DNA of 8,801 nucleotides, taken from positions 1 through 8,801 of the forward strand of contig JAMCZD010000195.1 in the NCBI GenBank assembly GCA_023473405.1, given 5' to 3'. Of this stretch, positions 1 to 6,676 are shown piece by piece; the stretch's first letter is position 1; the number at the start of each line of letters is the position of its first letter. Under the pieces are notes generated by a model. It worked only from the letters and a program-made list of their open reading frames with translations, had not been told where the DNA came from and searched no databases. The position numbers and the translations under genes are program-made. This DNA is from Candidatus Omnitrophota bacterium. GTDB taxonomy: Bacteria > Verrucomicrobiota > Verrucomicrobiia > Limisphaerales > UBA1319.

Positions 1-1365
1 CGGTAGGGTCAACGTGGCCGTCAAGATCGAGTTGCTGCCCGCCCCGGTGACGGCCACTTGAAGCATTCTCGACAAGTCTTCGTGCGTAAAGTACTTCAGT
101 AGCGCCGTTGTCACGGGAAGTGAGTAGTCCGCTGCGGCACCTGGACCACAGGTCAATGCAGCGTCTCCCAGACCGACCCGGGCTATCTTCGGCGAGAAGA
201 ACACCTCATCGGCCATGAGCCAGTTGACACCATGAACGACGCCACCCTTGGTCTCAAGCGACTTGCCGAAAGATGCGGGAAGATGCTCTATGTCAATATC
301 CCCCACAAACGCGGCGTTGTGCACCCGGCTGCACGCCGGCAACCCCTTGCGCTTGAGGACAACCACATCCGCGACGCCTGAGCGAGATGATTGAAGAAAT
401 AGGTCGCTCTGCGGAGGAGCGGCAACCGCGGCCGCACCGGGCGCAACGACCGGCATCGGCAGTTGGGCACCCCTGAGCGCATGTTGATAAGCCCCAGCTT
501 TCGCGTTGGCCGGCTGGAGCCCGGGCACGTTCCAATTCGGATCGACATACGGCAAGAGATCCTGCTGCCAGCCAAATAGGGGGGATGGGCGTAGGCCGTC
601 CCTTCCAGGAGATGCCAACTGCCGGGCGACCGCGGCGAGGTAGGTGCCGCCAACGGCATTCATCCCCCAGTTTGGGGTCGTAGGATCATTCCCGGCGTTG
701 ATAAAGTGGGTGATCCAGTGGTAAAGGATCGTCAGTTCCAGAGAGGGGCCGGCAGCCTTTCGATAGAGCAGAATAGGATCAACGAGAACTCCGTCCTCAG
801 ACCAGGGAACAACTGGAGTCGGAACTTTGCTGGCTGGCGTGAAAACCACAGTCCAGGGCGACGCCGCCCCCACGAGTATTTTGTTCACATATATCAACTT
901 CAGCGGATTCCAAAACGTTGGCGGTTGTGGAAGTAGGCTGTTCAGCATGGTTCGGAGATGCAGATCATCACCCGGCACTCTGCCCACAAAGGAACTCGCT
1001 CCCGCAGAAGGCGGCAACACGGGGTAGTCGACGAACTCCACCTTGTAAGCCATCCATGATTCGAGCGCCAATACAGCCATCAGACCACGCCACTCGTTAA
1101 CCACGGCATCGTGAAGTGGGCTGGCGTCATCAACAAGGGCTTGAGCGAATAGGATTGGGCGAGCGAACACTGACGGCACGCTGTGGGCCAAGCGCGGGTC
1201 GGCGATCGTCCCACCGACATCGATGTCGTGAACGAGGTTGGACAGGAAGTTCGCCGCTCCAGGGTCGCCGAGCCAGACTCCGCGCTGAGGGTCCGGCAAC
1301 AGGCGCCCAACGTCGACCAGCTTATTCAGATAAGCTCGTTTGGGCAGGTTGGTCTTCTTTTCCAT
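1..1365 (-). CDS. Large protein of unknown family, fourth gene of the tubulin-like operon (3' end missing)
   Basis: I read this frame codon by codon. It is open for 455 codons from an ATG at 1365 to base 1 without a stop, so the C-terminus lies outside the window. A GGGGGAG ribosome binding site (1378-1372) sits 6 bases before the ATG, and the start is 17 bases past the tubulin-like gene's stop, so the two are almost surely co-transcribed. The protein starts MEKKTNLPKRAYLNKL. It has no signal peptide and no convincing membrane segment, so it is probably cytoplasmic. An Ala/Pro/Val-rich stretch at about residues 301-318 looks like a linker between an N-terminal part rich in Trp, Pro and aromatic residues and a second part that continues past the edge. 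I recognise no catalytic motif and no family. Its position suggests a partner or effector of the tubulin-like protein; this is inference. The reading frame is secure, the function is not. Confidence 0.8.
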   Translation of the reverse strand, partial: MEKKTNLPKRAYLNKLVDVGRLLPDPQRGVWLGDPGAANFLSNLVHDIDVGGTIADPRLAHSVPSVFARPILFAQALVDDASPLHDAVVNEWRGLMAVLALESWMAYKVEFVDYPVLPPSAGASSFVGRVPGDDLHLRTMLNSLLPQPPTFWNPLKLIYVNKILVGAASPWTVVFTPASKVPTPVVPWSEDGVLVDPILLYRKAAGPSLELTILYHWITHFINAGNDPTTPNWGMNAVGGTYLAAVARQLASPGRDGLRPSPLFGWQQDLLPYVDPNWNVPGLQPANAKAGAYQHALRGAQLPMPVVAPGAAAVAAPPQSDLFLQSSRSGVADVVVLKRKGLPACSRVHNAAFVGDIDIEHLPASFGKSLETKGGVVHGVNWLMADEVFFSPKIARVGLGDAALTCGPGAAADYSLPVTTALLKYFTHEDLSRMLQVAVTGAGSNSILTATLTLP

Positions 1366-1371
1366 ACAAAA

Positions 1372-1378
1372 CTCCCCC
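1372..1378 (-). promoter_or_regulatory. Ribosome binding site of the fourth left-operon gene
   Basis: GGGGGAG on the minus strand, 6 bases before the ATG at 1365. It supports the start of a gene whose end lies outside the window and which could otherwise be overlooked. Confidence 0.6.
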
Positions 1379-1382
1379 GGGA

Positions 1383-2954
1383 CTATACGCCCGGATACTC
1401 CTTCCGGATGAATTCGCTAGCGGCAAACGCTAGGGTCGCCAAATAGGCAGGGGCTCCGTCACCGGCCGCATTCTCCCCCACCCGTGCCTTATGCCGGATA
1501 CAGGTCTGTGTGAAGAATCGGTGAACCGCTTCGAGATCAGGACTTGACATGTCTGGGAAGAGAATATTCGTCAGGCGTCTGAGGTCCAATGAGGCGGCCG
1601 GCGGCGGCCCGTCCTGATGAACGATTGAATTGGCATTCAGCAACTGAACCCGCCCCGACGCCGAGGAATGCACATCTTGCCACCAGGGAAAGTGACGCAG
1701 GCATATAAATCGCGAAAGCGAGGTTATGTAAGAATTGTGCGGGGGCGCGTTCAAACGGTGACCCGTTTGCGAGAAGCGCTCAAAGTACCACGGGATTGCG
1801 GTGGGACGGCGCAATAGGTCGGATTGGGGGTTCTCTAGCATCTCCCTAAAGAAGCCCACATGCATGGCGCCCGCGAGCGCAAACCGGAGCAACTTGCGGC
1901 GAATTTCCTCTCGATTCAACGTCACAAGAGGGATATCGTCCCAAGTAGTGACGTTCTGATTAGCAGCTTCATCACCATCGGGACCGGCGAAATAGCAATT
2001 CCCGCCATGGCCGGCACCCACTGGCTGGGCAAAGTAGTCTAAACACGTGAGTCCCGCAAGCAGATCTATGAAGTGCGCCTTGTTCTTTTGGTGTTCCCCT
2101 CCGTCACCGTAAACAACGTCGGCAGGCTTGTCGTCACCTAGCCAGAACATTGCATCGAACGGCCACGCGCCCGTCGACCGGAGATGCTGGTAGAATTCAG
2201 CTGCCGCCCGGGTAGCTATGGGGAACTTCCTCGCGTCCGGCCCGTCCGGCGCGGCGTCAGCCAGAACGGGGAATGTGAAATATGGTGCCAATGCGACAAC
2301 TGCAATCTGCAGATTTCCGATCATCGCACCAGCCAGTTCCCGCAGCCGCCGAGCCAGCGGGAAAAAGACCGACGCGCCAGTGCCGCCGAAAACGGAGCCG
2401 ACGATCACAACCCGCACTGGCCCATTCGAAAGATCGGTGGTCAATTGTGCCGCGACCCCCGTCCAGACGGGGTCAGCGTGTGGGTCGTTCTTGACGCCGT
2501 AGAGAGGCAGCAGAGCGAGAGCGGCAGCGCCAAGGGCTGGGTGCCCTTTGAAGCCCACGTTCAACTTCATGTTCATTTCGGCTTCTGTGAACATCAGCCT
2601 TGCCACATCCTGTTGCTGGGGCGTCAGGATATCGAAGCCCAGCACGTCGCGAAAGACCTGGCCGTTGTTCACTGGGCTCCACGCTTGAAGCCCACTGCCG
2701 CCATTCCCTCCGGCGAGTGCTGTCAACTTCGTTGCGAAGAAGCGTTCGTCCCCAAGCTTGCCCCGATAGGCGTCGCAACAGTCGCGGAAATCGGTAAACA
2801 CATCGTTGGTTCGTGTGTAATTCCCGTTAGACGCATCGGGATCGATCACGAGCACCTTTACTTCGTCCGGCCCCAAGCCCGCGGCACACAAGTGGAGCGC
2901 TGCTTCGAGCGCACGTACACCGCTTCCTCCGGCGCAGATCACATAGTTCTTCAT
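1383..2954 (-). CDS. Divergent tubulin/FtsZ-like GTPase
   Basis: A 523-aa protein that looks like a divergent bacterial member of the tubulin/FtsZ superfamily. Seen directly: an N-terminal beta strand and Gly-rich turn (YVICAGGSGVRALEA, residues 4-18), a second strand ending in an acidic turn (VLVIDPDASNGN, 34-45), and a strand running into GSVFGGTGAS (186-195), which matches the nucleotide-phosphate loop GGGTG(S/T)G of tubulins and FtsZ. A KGHPALGA segment (136-143) precedes it. In the superfamily these elements bind GTP, and GTP-dependent polymerisation into filaments is common. At 523 aa it is longer than ordinary FtsZ (about 350-400), and the part after about residue 330 matches nothing I know. 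There is no signal peptide or membrane segment. GAGGAG (2968-2963) lies 8 bases before the ATG. Neighbours are a small membrane protein 15 bases upstream and an unknown large protein 17 bases downstream. It is not the cell-division FtsZ: the sequence is very divergent and no division genes are near. Filament formation and GTPase activity are inferred. Confidence 0.78.
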   Translation of the reverse strand: MKNYVICAGGSGVRALEAALHLCAAGLGPDEVKVLVIDPDASNGNYTRTNDVFTDFRDCCDAYRGKLGDERFFATKLTALAGGNGGSGLQAWSPVNNGQVFRDVLGFDILTPQQQDVARLMFTEAEMNMKLNVGFKGHPALGAAALALLPLYGVKNDPHADPVWTGVAAQLTTDLSNGPVRVVIVGSVFGGTGASVFFPLARRLRELAGAMIGNLQIAVVALAPYFTFPVLADAAPDGPDARKFPIATRAAAEFYQHLRSTGAWPFDAMFWLGDDKPADVVYGDGGEHQKNKAHFIDLLAGLTCLDYFAQPVGAGHGGNCYFAGPDGDEAANQNVTTWDDIPLVTLNREEIRRKLLRFALAGAMHVGFFREMLENPQSDLLRRPTAIPWYFERFSQTGHRLNAPPHNSYITSLSRFICLRHFPWWQDVHSSASGRVQLLNANSIVHQDGPPPAASLDLRRLTNILFPDMSSPDLEAVHRFFTQTCIRHKARVGENAAGDGAPAYLATLAFAASEFIRKEYPGV

Positions 2955-2969
2955 ACAAAGCTCTCCTCT

Positions 2970-3419
2970 TTAGCTCGTAACCTTCCGATGGAAAATCCAC
3001 TCTTTTGGCCGGTACTTGAATGCCGGCGGCGTGATACCGGGAATTAGGATGATGAGGTATCCCAGAACAAAGCAAAGGAGGAAGGTCTCGACCCCAATCG
3101 AGATCGAAGCCGGCACAGTACCGGTTGCTTCCTCCCCACAATAGCTCGCGAAATTCAAGGCCGCCACAATGCCGCCAGCGATTCCTGCCGGAATCGACAA
3201 TAGAGTCCACCACATGCAACCGTAGGAACGAAAGAGATCCGCAGGAGTCCGAATTCTACGACGACGAGCAGAAAGCGCATAGAGCCCAACTATGGCAGCC
3301 ACGGTCACCAGAACAACGAGAACCGTCACCCACGCCATGAAGTTCAAGTACGTGTCCCAGTCGGTCTGAGAAACTGCGGAATCGTACGGCGACAGCATCC
3401 AAAAGAACATGATTTGCAT
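2970..3419 (-). CDS. Small protein with three predicted membrane segments
   Basis: A 149-aa integral membrane protein of no family I recognise. Three hydrophobic stretches are visible: about residues 27-49 (starting FMAWVTVLVVLV), 69-93 (starting MWWTLLSIPAGI) and 106-128 (starting ISIGVETFLLCF). A basic loop, ARRRRIR (51-57), follows the first; by the positive-inside rule this puts the loop and the segment up to the second helix in the cytoplasm, with the N-terminus outside. The short loop between helices 2 and 3 has CGEE, and the C-terminal tail is basic (KYRPKEW, then HRK). I chose the ATG at 3419 because AGGAGG (3433-3428) stands 8 bases before it. A GTG at 3425, which would overlap the lipoprotein's stop as GTGA, has only 2 bases between it and that site. 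It lies between the lipoprotein and tubulin-like genes and could link them across the membrane; that role is inferred from position. Confidence 0.72.
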   Translation of the reverse strand: MQIMFFWMLSPYDSAVSQTDWDTYLNFMAWVTVLVVLVTVAAIVGLYALSARRRRIRTPADLFRSYGCMWWTLLSIPAGIAGGIVAALNFASYCGEEATGTVPASISIGVETFLLCFVLGYLIILIPGITPPAFKYRPKEWIFHRKVTS

Positions 3420-3421
3420 AC

Positions 3422-4924
3422 TCACTTCCTCCTGATTGCGATGTAGTGCTCTGCGAAGACCGTGTCCTGGGCAAAATTGGACATCAGCGCATCACCCAAG
3501 AGCTTGAGGTGATAAGTCCGATTTGCGGTGGCCGTGCCGCAATCGTCCTCGGTCGACCAATCTTTGACCCATCGAGGCAATTGCAGATTTCCTACGCCCC
3601 CGCGCATCTGCACAAGAAACACGACGAACGAGGATGTATCTGGCGGTCGAAGCGAATACTCGAAAAGCATGTTGCCTGGTCCCGCATTGGGATCTTCGGA
3701 CGCCTTCACCTGTAACTGATCGTTTGTAGACTGTGCGAATTGCCCGGCTTTGCCCGGGCGAGCGCTCTTGATTTCGAAGCTGAGCTTGGCAGGATCTACA
3801 TCAAACACGTTAGTGGTCACCCATTTGAACGGAAGCGTGATCTCTTCGCGCCCGGACGGAACTGCGAACGACGAGTAGAATCGGCGTGTCGTTCCGTAAT
3901 CCTTCTTGCGTTGGGTCCTGTCCAGAATTGAAATTTTCGGCTGAGGATTCAATGCGCCACTCTCCAGAAAAACGGGATTGCTGGACGGCGTAAACGAGAC
4001 TTGGGGCCGTAACTTTTCTAAGACTGCCCGGCTCAAGCGGTTCATCGAGGCCACGTTGGGAGCGATTGCGAGGATATAGAAGGGGCGGCCCGAGCCAGGT
4101 AAGCTCTGATTGGCCTGCATCTGTAGCCGTCTGTTTGCACATGCGATTGCAGAAGCAGGGTATTCGCCTTGGTAAGCAGATCGAAAACCCAATAAGACAA
4201 CCTCGACTCCCTTGCTGGCGAGTGCCCTTAAGGAAGGAGCGACACTTGGGTGGCCGGGTGTGCCGTCGGGCTCAGCAAGATCACCCACGATGATGTTGAT
4301 GCGTTCATACTGGCGCTGCCGAACCACTTGTTCCAAAAGCAGGCCCAACGATGCTGAAGCGCCCGTGTAGTTTGTCGGGTCGAGGAAGTGAGCAGCGGTA
4401 AAATTGTCGGCTGCCGAAACCGCACCCCCGGCAAACCTGAACTTCTGGAGCGCATACTGCTGGGCCGTCGTCTCAGCCAGGACGCCTTCCAGAACCCTGC
4501 GGTAATTCGAGCCAGATGTGATCGCGAAACCTTTCATCGACTGGGCGAGATTCACGAAGATGTTGGCTTCCATCGAGAGCGACTCTGGCTTGTCGACCGG
4601 CCGCTCCGAACCAAATCCATCCAGAACTTTGTCGAAGTCTGGGATTGCGGGCTTGGTGGAGCAGGACTGAAGCACAATCGCGAAGATCAGCAATGTGGTA
4701 CGAACAATTGGGCAGCGCTGATATGCCGTCCCATGCCTGGGCGGCGGAGAGCAGGAGTTGTTGTTCATAAGCAGGTGAGAGGAGATCCGATTACGCATCA
4801 TGCCATGGCTGGCGATGGCCGGCGGAACACGCGTAGGAGTACCGAGTACTTTGGCGTCAGCCAAAGCGGTGACTGCGATCCGCCTCGTCGCAACCATCAG
4901 CCCCAGCGGGTCTACCTTGACCAT
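3422..4924 (-). CDS. Predicted lipoprotein with a vWA-like domain and degenerate MIDAS
   Basis: First gene of the left operon, 500 aa from the ATG at 4924. A hydrophobic run ending in a lipobox is visible (RTTLLIFAIVLQSC, Cys88), so the mature protein is probably a lipid-anchored extracytoplasmic lipoprotein. Ser follows the Cys, which in proteobacteria would allow transport to the outer membrane. After a short linker comes a von Willebrand A-like fold: ANIFVNLAQSMKGF (120-133), YTGASASLGLLLEQV with Thr187, and INIIVGDLAEPDG with Asp215. These are the three metal-site (MIDAS) positions, but the first reads N-x-A-x-S in place of D-x-S-x-S, so metal binding may be weak or lost. The region after about residue 330 appears beta-rich and is unrecognised. 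Start: GGAGG (4935-4931) is 6 bases before 4924, the only good site, yet it leaves 87 residues before the lipid Cys. The ATG at 4768 gives a more normal signal peptide (Cys36) but has no ribosome binding site. It may act as an envelope-side partner of the tubulin-like system (inference). Confidence 0.7.
   Translation of the reverse strand: MVKVDPLGLMVATRRIAVTALADAKVLGTPTRVPPAIASHGMMRNRISSHLLMNNNSCSPPPRHGTAYQRCPIVRTTLLIFAIVLQSCSTKPAIPDFDKVLDGFGSERPVDKPESLSMEANIFVNLAQSMKGFAITSGSNYRRVLEGVLAETTAQQYALQKFRFAGGAVSAADNFTAAHFLDPTNYTGASASLGLLLEQVVRQRQYERINIIVGDLAEPDGTPGHPSVAPSLRALASKGVEVVLLGFRSAYQGEYPASAIACANRRLQMQANQSLPGSGRPFYILAIAPNVASMNRLSRAVLEKLRPQVSFTPSSNPVFLESGALNPQPKISILDRTQRKKDYGTTRRFYSSFAVPSGREEITLPFKWVTTNVFDVDPAKLSFEIKSARPGKAGQFAQSTNDQLQVKASEDPNAGPGNMLFEYSLRPPDTSSFVVFLVQMRGGVGNLQLPRWVKDWSTEDDCGTATANRTYHLKLLGDALMSNFAQDTVFAEHYIAIRRK
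3428..3433 (-). promoter_or_regulatory. Ribosome binding site deciding the start of the small membrane protein
   Basis: AGGAGG on the minus strand. It lies inside the last codons of the upstream lipoprotein gene, 8 bases before the ATG at 3419 and only 2 bases before the alternative GTG at 3425. The spacing favours 3419. Confidence 0.6.
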
Positions 4925-4930
4925 CGAGAA

Positions 4931-4935
4931 CCTCC
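4931..4935 (-). promoter_or_regulatory. Ribosome binding site for the vWA lipoprotein gene
   Basis: GGAGG on the minus strand, 6 bases before the ATG at 4924. It is the strongest translation signal upstream of this gene, and the reason the longer start is annotated although a shorter start at 4768 gives a more usual signal peptide. Confidence 0.5.
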
Positions 4936-5233
4936 GCACGTAGGCCATTCGGCACCGACTCCGCCGCAAGGCACATTTTCAGCTCTGATTCTAACGGTGA
5001 AAGAGTGTATCACATCGCACCATGTTGTGGTAGCTGGTGTTGGCGGACTGGTATTGGCGACCCGGCGGACCCAGCGTTCACCGGTGACATCTCTGCCGAC
5101 ACCTGACCGGCGTTGGCTCGAAACCGCTGCTCGATGCGCTGTTCCCCGGCCGACCCGTGTGAGTTAACTGCCGCATCGCAGTCGGTGGCCGCACTGGGCC
5201 GTAACCGCTTAAGAGAGCACGAGTTCCGAAAAT
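4936..5233. other. Divergent intergenic region between the two operons
   Basis: About 300 bases separate the two outward-facing operons, or about 420 if the right operon starts near 5357. I see no convincing gene here; short open frames exist but have no ribosome binding site or recognisable product. It must hold the promoters of both operons. For the left operon a TAGAAT hexamer (4993-4988, minus strand) lies about 64 bases before the ATG but has no good -35 partner. Two short perfect palindromes (5078-5087 and 5162-5169) and two copies of GGCGGAC (5042-5048 and 5064-5070, offset 22 bases) are possible protein-binding sites. None is strong enough to name a regulator. Confidence 0.5.
5078..5087. 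promoter_or_regulatory. 10-base perfect palindrome, possible operator
   Basis: TCACCGGTGA is its own reverse complement and lies near the middle of the divergent region. The half-site CGGTGA also occurs at 4995-5000, next to the left-operon TAGAAT hexamer. A shared regulator of the two operons could bind such sites, but a palindrome of this length can occur by chance in GC-rich DNA, so the call is weak. Confidence 0.2.
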
Positions 5234-5252
5234 GTGCGATTCCTGATAGAAT
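5224..5252 (+). promoter_or_regulatory. Possible extended -10 promoter of the right operon
   Basis: TGATAGAAT (5244-5252) fits an extended -10 element (TG-n-TAGAAT, one mismatch to TATAAT in the hexamer). A poor -35 candidate, TTCCGA (5224-5229), stands exactly 17 bases before the hexamer. If used, transcription would begin near 5259, downstream of the GTG at 5234, which would rule that GTG out as the start codon. The assignment assumes a sigma-70-like consensus in an unidentified host. Confidence 0.3.
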
Positions 5253-6676
5253 CTCTTTCGCCGCGCCGCCAGTATCGAGCGACGTCTTTCGTCGAGACGC
5301 GAGCCTCATCAAACTGCAGCTTTGTACGTAGCGAGCAGGTCAAGGAGCCTGAAACGATAGAAACATTCTTGACGGCGTACGATCCGTCCGACCTACCGGG
5401 AACCAGCATAGATCCACTCGGTTTTGAACGCGGCTACCTTTTCCTGGCCGACAAAATCCTACCAGGCCTGACTAACGTCGCCTCTCACCCACGGTATTTC
5501 GCCCTGCTTTGCGCTGGAATCTACCTGAACAGTGATGCACCTGGCGTAACGCAGCGCGACCAGGTCCGCAAACGCCAAGAGACCATTCTACGATTGGAGC
5601 GTTTCTGGGCATTGGCGAACGTGCTCGCACTCCGGGATCAATCTAACGCTGTCCGCGGTGTCACCTATGCCCAGGCCCAAGCCGATGAACTCCGGCGTTC
5701 CGGCGCCGCCCGGACCAGCGCCAAATATCCACTTCTATCGCGGCAAATGCAGTACGGTGTAATCGGCATCTATGCGAATGTCGCGGCAGGCATGCGTTTC
5801 CTCAATCGGGAGGACCTCACGCTTACACCGGCACTTGGCGAAAAAGCCGCCGAGGCATTCATAGGTGAAACCGAATTGCCGGGCAGCATCCGGCGGGCAG
5901 TCCTCGATGACGGCGACGTTTCCCTGGCAACGTTGAAGGCATGGGGTGAGCGGGCTCATGTGGATGGGGAGGTCAAGGCAGTTGAGGCCACATGCCTGTT
6001 TGAGGCCCTGCACTGTAACCCGACCCGATCTCGGATGGCCGGGCTCTTGAAGCGGCATCCATGGGCCAATGTCCAGGATACAGAACTCTGCCGGCTCGCA
6101 CGTATACGCGGTTATCTGAAATCCAAAGATGAATTCCAGGATCTCCGCGAAGCTATCGATTGCATTCTGGAGTTCGAGTCGTGCTATCAAGTTGCCGCCG
6201 TAATGTTGGAACGGCTCCTATGGGTCTGCCGGCACCACGCGGCCGCTTACGTGACCCTCGCCGAATTGAATGGCGACCCTGTCGTGCAGTCTGTGCGAGA
6301 TGTCTTTCAGGTACGAGTACGCCGTTTCCTGTCGACCCTCGATAGCGCCTCCAATCAGGTTTTTCGTGCGAATCTGGATCGGCTGGCCGATGTAAGAGAG
6401 TTTCTTGAGAAAGCCTTGGCTGCGGTCAATGATATCGATGCCTTCCTGAGCGCATTCATCGTGCGTCACACGGACGTCCAGCACGGGAAATTCGACAGAG
6501 GGCGCCGGAAGATGCCTTGGCTTGAGCGTACTGACACAGGGGTCAATCTGACAATGACCCGGACCACCGGAGCGAACCGGGAACTTCGTTCACCGGATGA
6601 CATCGCGCCTCATCCATATAGGCTTGGTGCTGCTGATGCGCTCGTTTTGGGTGCCGGGAGAGCCCCCCAAGCATGA
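5234..6676 (+). CDS. Helical protein of unknown function, first gene of the PLD-nuclease operon
   Basis: Up to 480 aa if read from the GTG at 5234. The part that looks like conserved protein begins at about residue 42 (ETFLTAYDPSDLPG), followed by DPLGFERGYLFLADK (60-74) and a Pro-Gly...Arg-Tyr-Phe segment ending near AGIYL. The rest looks mostly alpha-helical. A basic stretch near the C-terminus, HGKFDRGRRKMPWLE (417-431), may contact nucleic acid. The N-terminal layout loosely recalls DUF6361-type proteins found beside helicases and PLD nucleases, but this is from memory and the match is distant. No catalytic motif, signal peptide or membrane segment is seen. The start is uncertain: the GTG has no ribosome binding site and may precede the promoter. 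An AAGGAG (5342-5347) lies 9 bases before an in-frame ATA (5357), and a TTG follows at 5369. The stop overlaps the next gene's ATG (ATGA, 6673-6676), implying translational coupling. Confidence 0.75.
   Translation: MRFLIESLSPRRQYRATSFVETRASSNCSFVRSEQVKEPETIETFLTAYDPSDLPGTSIDPLGFERGYLFLADKILPGLTNVASHPRYFALLCAGIYLNSDAPGVTQRDQVRKRQETILRLERFWALANVLALRDQSNAVRGVTYAQAQADELRRSGAARTSAKYPLLSRQMQYGVIGIYANVAAGMRFLNREDLTLTPALGEKAAEAFIGETELPGSIRRAVLDDGDVSLATLKAWGERAHVDGEVKAVEATCLFEALHCNPTRSRMAGLLKRHPWANVQDTELCRLARIRGYLKSKDEFQDLREAIDCILEFESCYQVAAVMLERLLWVCRHHAAAYVTLAELNGDPVVQSVRDVFQVRVRRFLSTLDSASNQVFRANLDRLADVREFLEKALAAVNDIDAFLSAFIVRHTDVQHGKFDRGRRKMPWLERTDTGVNLTMTRTTGANRELRSPDDIAPHPYRLGAADALVLGAGRAPQA
5342..5347 (+). 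promoter_or_regulatory. Strong ribosome binding site inside the annotated N-terminus of the first right-operon gene
   Basis: AAGGAG, the best Shine-Dalgarno match near the start of this gene. It stands 9 bases before an in-frame ATA (5357-5359) and 21 bases before an in-frame TTG (5369-5371). No ATG, GTG or TTG sits at normal spacing. It suggests the true start is here and not at the GTG at 5234. Confidence 0.4.

Noticed and set aside
1383..2954. Cell-division ftsZ
   Set aside because: Only the nucleotide-loop motif and general layout are shared; length and sequence differ strongly, and no ftsA, ftsQ or mur genes are near.
2184..3047. Long open frame of 287 codons on the plus strand
   Set aside because: It lies antisense to the tubulin-like gene, lacks a ribosome binding site and gives a low-complexity Arg/Pro/Ser-rich product; the minus-strand frame carries the tubulin motif and good signals.
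4388..5167. Open frame of 259 codons on the plus strand
   Set aside because: It is mostly antisense to the vWA lipoprotein, and its product is Arg-rich with no recognisable domain. Its tail crosses the divergent region, but nothing there supports translation.
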